60,880 nucleotides of DNA from Porphyromonadaceae bacterium UBA7042. Lineage in GTDB: Bacteria; Bacteroidota; Bacteroidia; Bacteroidales; Muribaculaceae. This document shows positions 1-6,721 of the stretch, one piece after another. How positions within the stretch are numbered: position 1 is the first letter of the stretch; each line of letters starts with the position of its first letter. The notes below the pieces were generated by a model, which saw nothing but the letters and a program-made list of their open reading frames with translations, had not been told where the DNA came from and did no database searches. The translations under genes and the position numbers were made by a program. Location of the stretch: the NCBI GenBank assembly GCA_002494015.1, contig DLAR01000030.1, forward strand, positions 1 through 60,880, in the 5' to 3' direction.

Positions 1-10
1 AAGACAACAA

Positions 11-43
11 AGCGGCGGCGACAGTTTTCCTGTCGCCGCCGCT
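11..43 (-). terminator. Intrinsic terminator of the first secreted-protein gene
   Basis: A perfect 14-bp GC-rich stem (AGCGGCGGCGACAG with its complement) closes a 5-nt loop. On the minus strand it is followed by a T-rich tail, and it lies about 45 nt past the stop of the minus-strand gene ending at 90. Confidence 0.8.
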
Positions 44-89
44 GTTAACGGGGAAGAATGGGCGCTGAGCGCGTCGCTATTCTGTCAGT

Positions 90-1253
90 TTACTTTACGA
101 TAACTTTGGTAGCCACGTTGCCCTGACGACGGATGTAGAGGCCGGGGGCAGCATTTTCCACATTGACTTTTACACCCTGAATGTTGAAGTATTCAACAGG
201 AGCGTTTTCGTCAATCACGATTTCGGCAACACCGCTCTGACCCTCGTCGAGAACGTAGAGGGTGGGCTTGACAAGGGTTTCGGCTTTTGCTTCAGGATAG
301 CAACCAAAGCTGCTGTAACTATTGTCATAGGCAACATACTTGTCGGCATCGCTGTTCCAGATGTCGGCAGTGCCGTCGTTGTTGATAGAGATAACCCACT
401 CATACCATTCCTCGGGCGAGGCATAGAAGTTGAACGAGTTGAATGTGCCCTTCATGGCAACATAGGTTCCGTCGGGACGCTGGATGGTGTAGGCACCCTC
501 TACGGCTGTAATCGTGAACGCGTATCCTGCGGGGGCGGTTGCAACATCGCCGTCGACAGTCACGGCATCAACGAGGAGATAACCGTAGGCTGCATCATTC
601 TTAACTTTGCCGGTAGCGGCCTGTCCGTCGGCTACGAGAAGGTATTTTTTGCCTGACTCAACAACGGCCGCCTTGACAAATTTAGCTTTTTCCACAACCG
701 GGGGATCAATAGGATCGACAGGATCGCCCCCCTCGCCTGTGGTGATGACGAGCTTGCTGATGCGCCATGTAGCACTTACCGTAATCGAGAATGTGTTGCT
801 GCTACCTGTCCATGTGCCATTGTTTTTATTAAGCGTGAAATCGCCGGGAGTAGCGGTAACTGCAAGGTTTTTACCTGCGTTGCTGCCCGTAAACTCGACC
901 TTGGTCATGTTCACGCCCTCGGGAGCGGTAACAGTCATGGTCGTACCGTTGTAAATACGGATGGTCTGCTGCTGTTTGTCAGCAGCTGTGGTAGAAGTCG
1001 ACCAGTAGTAGGCCGGCGCACTTGTCTCTGTCTCATTGATGGTGCTGAACTGGAAGTCAAAACCGCCGATGTTAAACGAATTGATGGGCTGATAGTGTTT
1101 TGCGGCCTTAACGCTCCCATCATTGTTAAAAGTTTCCTCAATGAGCGTTCCATCAAAACCGGTAGCGTCGTTGACATTTAGCTCAACGGTTTCGGCTCCG
1201 GCGAAACCGGCTGCTGTCATGACAGCAAAAATTGATAGTAAAAATTTTTTCAT
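90..1253 (-). CDS. Secreted protein with T9SS-type C-terminal sorting domain
   Basis: 387 residues. A signal peptide (about 1-20, MKKFLLSIFAVMTAAGFAGA) is followed by a beta-rich N-terminal region (about 20-170), a Pro/Asp linker near 178-190 and a second beta-rich module (about 192-330). The last ~65 residues (EYFNIQGVKV..., then GLYI and ending KVIVK) have the layout of Bacteroidetes Por/T9SS sorting domains: a short beta-sandwich with a GLYI motif and a basic end. Such proteins are exported to the periplasm by Sec, then moved across the outer membrane and usually anchored. No catalytic motif is visible, so the ligand or function is unknown. A TAACTTTG box lies 65-72 nt upstream of the ATG and a strong terminator follows, so it is probably monocistronic. 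Confidence 0.8.
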   Translation of the reverse strand: MKKFLLSIFAVMTAAGFAGAETVELNVNDATGFDGTLIEETFNNDGSVKAAKHYQPINSFNIGGFDFQFSTINETETSAPAYYWSTSTTAADKQQQTIRIYNGTTMTVTAPEGVNMTKVEFTGSNAGKNLAVTATPGDFTLNKNNGTWTGSSNTFSITVSATWRISKLVITTGEGGDPVDPIDPPVVEKAKFVKAAVVESGKKYLLVADGQAATGKVKNDAAYGYLLVDAVTVDGDVATAPAGYAFTITAVEGAYTIQRPDGTYVAMKGTFNSFNFYASPEEWYEWVISINNDGTADIWNSDADKYVAYDNSYSSFGCYPEAKAETLVKPTLYVLDEGQSGVAEIVIDENAPVEYFNIQGVKVNVENAAPGLYIRRQGNVATKVIVK

Positions 1254-1317
1254 ACTCTTTATTTAATTAATAATGATTTGGTTATCGAGTCTTCATTGGT
1301 TACAGATTTCCACAACG

Positions 1318-1325
1318 CAAAGTTA
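1318..1325 (-). promoter_or_regulatory. -7 box TAACTTTG of the gene at 90-1253
   Basis: The sequence matches the Bacteroidetes TAnnTTTG -7 consensus on the minus strand. No convincing -33 TTG was found at the usual spacing. Confidence 0.55.
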
Positions 1326-1425
1326 ACACTAATCTTGCGTCGAGACAGTCTCTATTTTGTTAAATAATTATTAAAGTGCTGTACAACATATCCCGGGCGA
1401 AAAAAAGCCTCGCTCCGGCAAAATG

Positions 1426-2556
1426 TCACAGCTGCTTGCGATAGGCGCGGCGGCGACGGTGCTGACGGTGCTCGAAATACTGCCACTGGGCCTGCACGTT
1501 GGCATTGTCCTCAAGCTCAAGGTTAGACTCGGCATATTTCACACCGTTCTTTATATAGACCGGAATAAGGTCGGCAAACAGCAGCGCGTTGACACCCTTG
1601 TTCTGATACTCGGGCGCGACAGCGACAAGCATCAGGTCGACAGTATCGTTGCGGCCATATAAGGCCCGCAGCAGGTGGAACCACCCGGTCGGGAAAAGCC
1701 GCCCGCGCGACTTCTGCAACGCGCGCGAGAGCGACGGCATCGTGATGCCCACCCCGACGAGCTTGCCCGCCTCGTCGACGATGACCGGCACATACTCCAG
1801 TTTAAGTATCCCGAGATACATGTCGATATAATAGTCAATCTGCTTTGGCGACAGCGGCGAATAGCCATAGAGCCGGTCATAAGCCTCGTTGATCAGATTG
1901 AACAGTTCCTGACCGTAATCGGCCTTGATTTTCTTACCCGAGGTATATTTCAGCACCCGCAGGTTATACTTTTTCTTGACAATCTCGGCTATACGGGCCA
2001 TCTTGTCGGGAATTCTGTCGGGAACGGTCATGCGGAACTCGACCCAGTCGGCATCCTTGACATACCCCATCCTGACCAAATGACCCGGATAATAGGGATA
2101 ATTATATATAGTGGCCATCGTGCCGAGCTCGTCAAACCCCTCCACGAGCATACCCTCGTGGTCCATGTCGCTGAACCCCATCGGCCCGACAATCTCTGCC
2201 ATGCCCTGCTCGCGGCTCCACTGCTCGGCGGCATTGAAAAGCGCGTTGACAACAACCGGGTCGTCAACAAAGTCCACAAACCCGAATCGTGCCTGAAGGC
2301 GCCCCGTGCGCTCGTTGACCTTGTCATTGATGATTGCGGTGATGCGACCGGCGGCCTTACCGTCTCGGTACGCCATAAACGACTGGGCCCGGCAGAATTC
2401 AAACGCCGGATTTTTCTGCGGCATAAGCGTCTCCACCTCGTCAAATACCAGCGGCGGGACATAGCAATCGTTCCCCTCATAGAGGTCGATGCCGAATTTA
2501 ACATAACCGTTCAGTTCGCGGCGGGTGGGAGAGACAGTCTTTATTTCAATCGACAT
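1426..2556 (-). CDS. GNAT-superfamily acetyltransferase-like protein
   Basis: 376 residues, cytosolic, no signal peptide or membrane segment. The C-terminal half carries VAPEYQNKGVNALLFADL (about 305-325), which resembles the Q/R-x-x-G-x-G/A acetyl-CoA pyrophosphate loop of GNAT enzymes, followed by a region typical of the end of the fold. The N-terminal region (IDLYEGNDCYVPPLVFDE) is characteristic of a long two-lobed GNAT-like family common in Bacteroidales, whose substrate I cannot name. The gene is downstream of and co-directional with nothing obvious; 73 nt separate it from the pseudokinase gene, with a hairpin between. Acyltransferase function is inferred from fold motifs only. Confidence 0.7.
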   Translation of the reverse strand: MSIEIKTVSPTRRELNGYVKFGIDLYEGNDCYVPPLVFDEVETLMPQKNPAFEFCRAQSFMAYRDGKAAGRITAIINDKVNERTGRLQARFGFVDFVDDPVVVNALFNAAEQWSREQGMAEIVGPMGFSDMDHEGMLVEGFDELGTMATIYNYPYYPGHLVRMGYVKDADWVEFRMTVPDRIPDKMARIAEIVKKKYNLRVLKYTSGKKIKADYGQELFNLINEAYDRLYGYSPLSPKQIDYYIDMYLGILKLEYVPVIVDEAGKLVGVGITMPSLSRALQKSRGRLFPTGWFHLLRALYGRNDTVDLMLVAVAPEYQNKGVNALLFADLIPVYIKNGVKYAESNLELEDNANVQAQWQYFEHRQHRRRRAYRKQL

Positions 2557-2582
2557 AGCTTTTAATTACGCATTGTGCATTT

Positions 2583-2603
2583 AAAATCGTCCCGGACGAT
2601 TTT
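2583..2603. terminator. Palindromic hairpin between two minus-strand genes
   Basis: A 10-bp stem (AAAATCGTCC with GGACGATTTT) has a 1-nt centre and carries T runs on both sides, so it could terminate the pseudokinase transcript. A 14-nt near-perfect tandem repeat (2604-2631) follows. Confidence 0.6.
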
Positions 2604-2629
2604 GAATTATGCATTTTGAATTATGAATT

Positions 2630-3427
2630 TTACACACGCCCCGCGGCTGTCAGCCACACGAGCAGCGCGATCATAACCACCAGAAACGCGATGATGGCCA
2701 TATAGATGCGCGACTCTCGGCGGTCGGCTATCGCAAGCCTCAGAGCCGTGATGTCACGGTAGCGGTCGCGCGGATTCTCGGCAACGCACCGCTCGGCCAC
2801 CTTGCGCAGACGCGGGTTAGGCTCGTCGACCGCGTTAAGGGCCGCAAGAAGAACGAGACCATAGTTATACACATCCTCGCCGGCATCGGCAGGCGTAAGG
2901 CACGACTTCTGGTCAAAACCCACGTCAATCAGCTTCAGATTGCCGATGTTCTCGGTGAAAATGATGCGGTCAGGCCTGATCGGGTGATGCACGATATGGT
3001 TGGCCTGTATATAGTCCATCGCGTCGACAAGCTGGTGAGCAAGCTTGTCTATATGCGCCGGGGTGACGGCATGTTCCCTGATAAGCGACGCGAGCGAGTC
3101 GCCATAAACATCATCGGTGATAATCGACATACCGACGCTCGGCACATCCTCCAGATCGTTGATCATGATGATGTGGGGGTGAGCCAGATTGTATCTCACC
3201 TCAAATTCCTTTTCAAGCATCGCCTTATACTCCGGAACATCCTTGTACTCCGGACGCAGCGTCTTAAGCATGAGCCACTTCCCATGCTTCTTGGCGGTAT
3301 AGACATGATAAAACTCCTCGTCCCACTGAGGCAGGTGCTCTATCTCGGTCCACTTGGTCTGTCCCGCAGGCGTATACCCTTGGGTCGGTTGCTTGTTTAC
3401 TGATGGTTCCATTGCAAAATCACTCAC
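2630..3427 (-). CDS. Membrane-tethered protein kinase-like protein, probably a pseudokinase
   Basis: 265 residues. A Ser/Thr kinase-like domain spans about 30-235: the ATP-lysine is visible in WLMLKTLRP (K55), a C-helix glutamate near E74, and the metal-binding DFG equivalent is DVG (168-170). The catalytic loop reads VHHPIRPDRIIF (146-157), where HRD has become HHP, so the catalytic aspartate is missing; the APE segment and a glycine-rich loop are also not recognisable. A single hydrophobic segment at about 242-260 near the C-terminus would place the kinase-like domain in the cytoplasm. It is likely a regulatory or scaffolding pseudokinase rather than an active enzyme, although some bacterial kinases tolerate loop changes. 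Partner unknown. Confidence 0.75.
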   Translation of the reverse strand: MSDFAMEPSVNKQPTQGYTPAGQTKWTEIEHLPQWDEEFYHVYTAKKHGKWLMLKTLRPEYKDVPEYKAMLEKEFEVRYNLAHPHIIMINDLEDVPSVGMSIITDDVYGDSLASLIREHAVTPAHIDKLAHQLVDAMDYIQANHIVHHPIRPDRIIFTENIGNLKLIDVGFDQKSCLTPADAGEDVYNYGLVLLAALNAVDEPNPRLRKVAERCVAENPRDRYRDITALRLAIADRRESRIYMAIIAFLVVMIALLVWLTAAGRV

Positions 3428-3529
3428 TTATATAATTTTTATCGCTGAACGGAGGCTGATCGATAACAATCGGCAAAAACAGTGAATTTTCACCCTTCTC
3501 CTCAACTTGAGCTTGCGAAAGCCGAACTG

Positions 3530-3904
3530 CTAATATATATTGTACACGAGAGGGGTAGAATTCCAGTCGTCATAGAGATAAAGCGACCCCCCGCGCAACT
3601 GATAATAATAAAACCATGTATCTCCGTTGTAGAAGTCTATATACAGCTCGTCGCCGACAGCCTCCCAGTAAAACGGGTAATAATTCCACGAAGTCCCCCA
3701 ATCATCAGGCCCCCAGTAAGTACCGGTCCCGTCGCCATAGAATGTGAACATATTATCGGGTTCCGAGGGGGGCGCAACTATCCTCCAAGTACCGACGAGC
3801 CAGTCATAACCCGGCTCATCCTCACACGACGTCGTGACAGCACCCGTCAGAAAAACGAGCAGCATCGCCACAGCCACATTGCGGAATTTAGTGATAGACT
3901 TCAT
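3530..3904 (-). CDS. Small lipoprotein, lipocalin-like
   Basis: 124 residues. The N-terminus is a lipoprotein signal with a lipobox ending in TTSC (Cys about 27). The mature part is dominated by aromatic residues (GTWRIV, FTFYGDGTGTYWGPDDW, FYWEAVGDELYIDF), a pattern seen in small lipocalin-like or META-like beta-barrels in which a W-R-I motif opens the barrel. The exact family was not identified. It is probably anchored in the outer membrane. A TAATTTTG box lies 22 nt upstream of the ATG. Confidence 0.65.
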   Translation of the reverse strand: MKSITKFRNVAVAMLLVFLTGAVTTSCEDEPGYDWLVGTWRIVAPPSEPDNMFTFYGDGTGTYWGPDDWGTSWNYYPFYWEAVGDELYIDFYNGDTWFYYYQLRGGSLYLYDDWNSTPLVYNIY

Positions 3905-3925
3905 GTTGAAACGTGTTTAAGAATA

Positions 3926-3933
3926 CAAAATTA
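3926..3933 (-). promoter_or_regulatory. -7 box TAATTTTG of the small lipoprotein gene
   Basis: Matches TAnnTTTG on the minus strand, 22 nt before the start codon. No TTG was found at the -33 position. Confidence 0.5.
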
Positions 3934-4005
3934 GTGATTTTAATGTTAATAACAGTAAAATTGCCGAGAAAGTTGAAAAACTGCCCGCGAGATGCTTTTT
4001 TTTAT

Positions 4006-4013
4006 TACCTTTG
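4006..4013 (+). promoter_or_regulatory. -7 box TACCTTTG of panB
   Basis: Matches TAnnTTTG and lies 25 nt upstream of the panB ATG. The -33 element is not obvious. Confidence 0.6.
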
Positions 4014-4038
4014 CAGCCGCTAAAAATTTTACATAACT

Positions 4039-4860
4039 ATGTCTACCTACACAATCGAAGACCCACGCAAAGTGACAACGCGCCGACTCACCGAAATGAA
4101 ACAGCGCGGCGAAAAAATAGCTATGCTGACCGCTTATGACTTCTCGATGGCCAAACTCATCGACGAGGCCGGAATGGACGTCATTCTCGTCGGCGACTCA
4201 GCATCCAACGTCATGGCCGGAAACACAACGACACTGCCAATGACTCTCGACCAGATGATATACCACGCCAAAAGCGTCGTAAAAGGCGTCAAACGCGCGC
4301 TCGTCGTCGTCGACATGCCTTTCGGAACCTATCAGGGTAACTCCAAGGAAGCCCTCGCATCAGCCATCCGAATCATGAAAGAAAGCCACGGCGAGGCCGT
4401 CAAAATGGAAGGCGGCTCTGAAATCCGTGAATCAATCGAGCGAATCCTTTGCGCCGGAATACCCGTTATGGGACACCTCGGACTGACACCCCAGTCCATT
4501 AACAAATTCGGAACCTACGCCGTCCGAGCACGCGAGGAAGCCGAGGCTCAGAAACTAATCGACGATGCCCTCATGCTACAGGAAATCGGATGTTTCGCTA
4601 TCGTCCTCGAAAAAATCCCCGCCGACCTCGCTCGTCGAGTATCCGAGCAGCTCACAATCCCGACCATCGGCATCGGTGCCGGAAACAGGGCCGACGGACA
4701 AGTACTCGTAATGCACGACATGCTCGGCATAAACAAAGGCTTCTCCCCACGGTTCCTACGCCGCTACGCCGACCTCGCCACCATAATCGACGACGCCCTC
4801 GGGAACTACATAACCGATGTCAAGACCGGCGACTTCCCCAACGACTCTGAACAGTACTGA
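4039..4860 (+). CDS. panB: 3-methyl-2-oxobutanoate hydroxymethyltransferase
   Basis: 273 residues, the usual length for the family. PanB transfers a one-carbon unit from 5,10-methylene-tetrahydrofolate to alpha-ketoisovalerate to give ketopantoate, the first committed step to pantothenate and CoA. Family hallmarks are present: MLTAYDFSMAKLIDEAGMDVILVGDSASNV (metal- and substrate-binding aspartates), DMPFGTYQ, VKMEGG, GIPVMGHLGLTPQS and TIGIGAG. It has its own promoter, and the start follows the -7 box by 25 nt. A long inverted repeat follows the stop. No panC or panD is adjacent, so the pathway genes are scattered here. Confidence 0.97.
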   Translation: MSTYTIEDPRKVTTRRLTEMKQRGEKIAMLTAYDFSMAKLIDEAGMDVILVGDSASNVMAGNTTTLPMTLDQMIYHAKSVVKGVKRALVVVDMPFGTYQGNSKEALASAIRIMKESHGEAVKMEGGSEIRESIERILCAGIPVMGHLGLTPQSINKFGTYAVRAREEAEAQKLIDDALMLQEIGCFAIVLEKIPADLARRVSEQLTIPTIGIGAGNRADGQVLVMHDMLGINKGFSPRFLRRYADLATIIDDALGNYITDVKTGDFPNDSEQY

Positions 4861-4880
4861 TTTTAGTTGGGCTGTTTTTT

Positions 4881-4946
4881 GGGTTTAAGGTTTAGATATG
4901 TGATATGGCTAAAGGATAGACACAACTATTATCTAAACCTTAACCC
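4881..4946. repeat. TTTAAGGTTTAGATA inverted repeat, copy 1
   Basis: GGGTTTAAGGTTTAGATA at 4881-4898 pairs with its complement at 4930-4946, with one bulged base and a 31-nt loop. It lies between panB and the MATE gene. The same arm sequence recurs in a longer hairpin at 15721-15795. It may act as a terminator or mRNA-stability element. Confidence 0.75.
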
Positions 4947-4998
4947 AAACTTTAAACCACCCCCTACTCCCCTCCCCCAAAACCAAATACGCAAAAAA

Positions 4999-6306
4999 AT
5001 GCACCGGACGATACTGAAACTCGGACTCCCCATACTCATCGGACAGCTCGGACTGATTGTGACATCATTCGCCGACACCATCATGGTCGGACACTACTCA
5101 ACCGAAGCACTCGCCTCGGCATCATTCGTCAACAACCTGTTCAACACCGCCGTCTTTACAATAACCGGGTTCTCCTACGGCCTCACACCGCTCGTCGGCG
5201 CAATGTTCTCCCAAAAACGTTTCGCCGACATCGGATCACTCGTCCGCTCGGCTCTGAACGTCAACATCATCGTCTCATTCCTCGTCATCGCCGTGATGAC
5301 CGCCCTGTACTTCAACCTCCACCGCCTCGGGCAACCCGACGAACTACTCCCAACAATACGCCCCTACTACCTATTATATATGGCAGGACTCGTCCCGATG
5401 GCCATATTCAGCGTTTTCGCCCAATGGTCCTACGCCATTAACCGCACAATATTCCCGACTGTCATCCTCGTCAGCGCCAACGTTCTCAACATCCTCGGTA
5501 ACTGGCTCCTGATCTACGGACACTGGGGACTCCCCGAGATGGGACTGACAGGCGCAGGCATTTCAACCCTTTTCGCCCGACTCATCTGCCCCGTGGTAAT
5601 CATCGCCGCCTTCTTCACGCGCGACATCTTCCGGAAATACAGCGACGGATACCGCGCTGCCCGCACCAACCGACGACTGACACTCCTCGTCAGCCGAACA
5701 TCTTGGCCCGTTTCGCTCCAGATGGCCCTCGAAAGCGGATCATTCACCCTCGCAGCCGTAATGGCCGGATGGACCGGCGCAATCGGACTCGCATCTTTTC
5801 AGGTGGTCGTGATAACCGGAATGCTCGGATTCATGGTATACTACAGCTTCGGAACCGCCGTCGCCGTCCTCGTCTCCAACGCCGCCGGCCGAGACGACCG
5901 CCCCGCAATGCGACGCATCGCATTCGCCGGCTACCACATCCAGCTCGCATTCGCCACCACCGCCTCCCTGATATTCCTTTTCGGCGCACGACACATCATG
6001 ACTATCTTCACCGACGACCCCCAAGTCTACGCCGCATCTCTCGCCCTCGTCATACCACTCGTCCTATACCAGTACGGCGACGCGACCCAGATCAACTTCG
6101 CCAACGCTCTCCGGGGAACATCCCGCGTCATGCCCATGCTATGGATTGCATTCATTGCCTACATCCTCATCGGACTTCCCGCAATGTACATCCTCGGATT
6201 CACTGTTTCTCTCGGTGTCTACGGAATAATCCTTTCATTCAGCGTCTCCCTGTTCCTCGCCGCATTCCTTTTCCTCCGCTACTTCCTCGCCACAACACGC
6301 CGCTGA
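4999..6306 (+). CDS. MATE-family multidrug/Na+ antiporter
   Basis: 435 residues with about 12 hydrophobic segments, typical of MATE (DinF/NorM-like) exporters that exchange drugs or metabolites for Na+ or H+ across the inner membrane. Typical family segments are GLPILIGQLGLIVTSFADTIMVGHYSTEALA at the N-terminus and PVSLQMALESGSFTLAAVMAGW in the second half. The frame is open back to 4867, but that region is the inverted-repeat sequence and would encode a hydrophilic, unrelated extension. The ATG at 4999 gives the normal MATE N-terminus. Substrate unknown. Confidence 0.92.
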   Translation: MHRTILKLGLPILIGQLGLIVTSFADTIMVGHYSTEALASASFVNNLFNTAVFTITGFSYGLTPLVGAMFSQKRFADIGSLVRSALNVNIIVSFLVIAVMTALYFNLHRLGQPDELLPTIRPYYLLYMAGLVPMAIFSVFAQWSYAINRTIFPTVILVSANVLNILGNWLLIYGHWGLPEMGLTGAGISTLFARLICPVVIIAAFFTRDIFRKYSDGYRAARTNRRLTLLVSRTSWPVSLQMALESGSFTLAAVMAGWTGAIGLASFQVVVITGMLGFMVYYSFGTAVAVLVSNAAGRDDRPAMRRIAFAGYHIQLAFATTASLIFLFGARHIMTIFTDDPQVYAASLALVIPLVLYQYGDATQINFANALRGTSRVMPMLWIAFIAYILIGLPAMYILGFTVSLGVYGIILSFSVSLFLAAFLFLRYFLATTRR

Positions 6307-6378
6307 ACCCCCCAGTTGCTGCCCCCCGCGACCCCGGTTTGTCTCCCGCCGAGGTTGTTGCAGAACAACCTCTTCCTT

Positions 6379-6561
6379 GAATAGCCGGGGGTTGCAGATG
6401 ACTGCAACCCCCGGTATAGAATGAATTCAAATTATAGAATCTGTAAAGATTCTTCATGATGCGACGTAATTGAAAAATCTTTACAGATTTTATCTATTCG
6501 ATGACATGTTTCCGTGGGTTGCGGTTTCGCAACCCACGGCTATTCAAAGAATAATCCTTAC
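6379..6561. repeat. REPIN-like symmetric repeat, copy A (complete)
   Basis: Layout: GAATAGCC, hairpin CCGGGGGTTGCA/TGCAACCCCCGG (6385-6414), then an internal inverted pair AATCTGTAAAGATT (6439-6452) and AATCTTTACAGATT (6476-6489), then hairpin CCGTGGGTTGCG/CGCAACCCACGG (6512-6539), GGCTATTC (6538-6545) and an outer flank up to 6561. The two halves are mirror images. Related copies are at 29104-29284 and 53110-53183. It occupies most of the gene-free stretch 6307-6721. Confidence 0.85.
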
Positions 6562-6642
6562 CAAATCGAAAATTAATCGTTTGAACCGGATTAGACCACG
6601 TCAGCCGGTCGCCACGCATATTTTTTTCATTTTTTCTTACCA

Positions 6643-6676
6643 TTTGTTATTTATTTGTAATTTTTTATTACCTTTG
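6643..6676 (+). promoter_or_regulatory. Promoter of the 859-residue secreted protein gene
   Basis: TTTG at 6643-6646, 22-nt spacer, TACCTTTG at 6669-6676. This fits the Bacteroidetes -33/-7 pattern and lies 45 nt before the ATG. Confidence 0.65.
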
Positions 6677-6721
6677 TGCTTTATTACTATCCAATAACAC
6701 AACCAATTTTTCACAACAGCT

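Noticed and set aside
1390..1425. Terminator after the GNAT-like gene
   Set aside because: There is a T run on the minus strand, but the preceding stem (GCC/GGC) is too short to be convincing.
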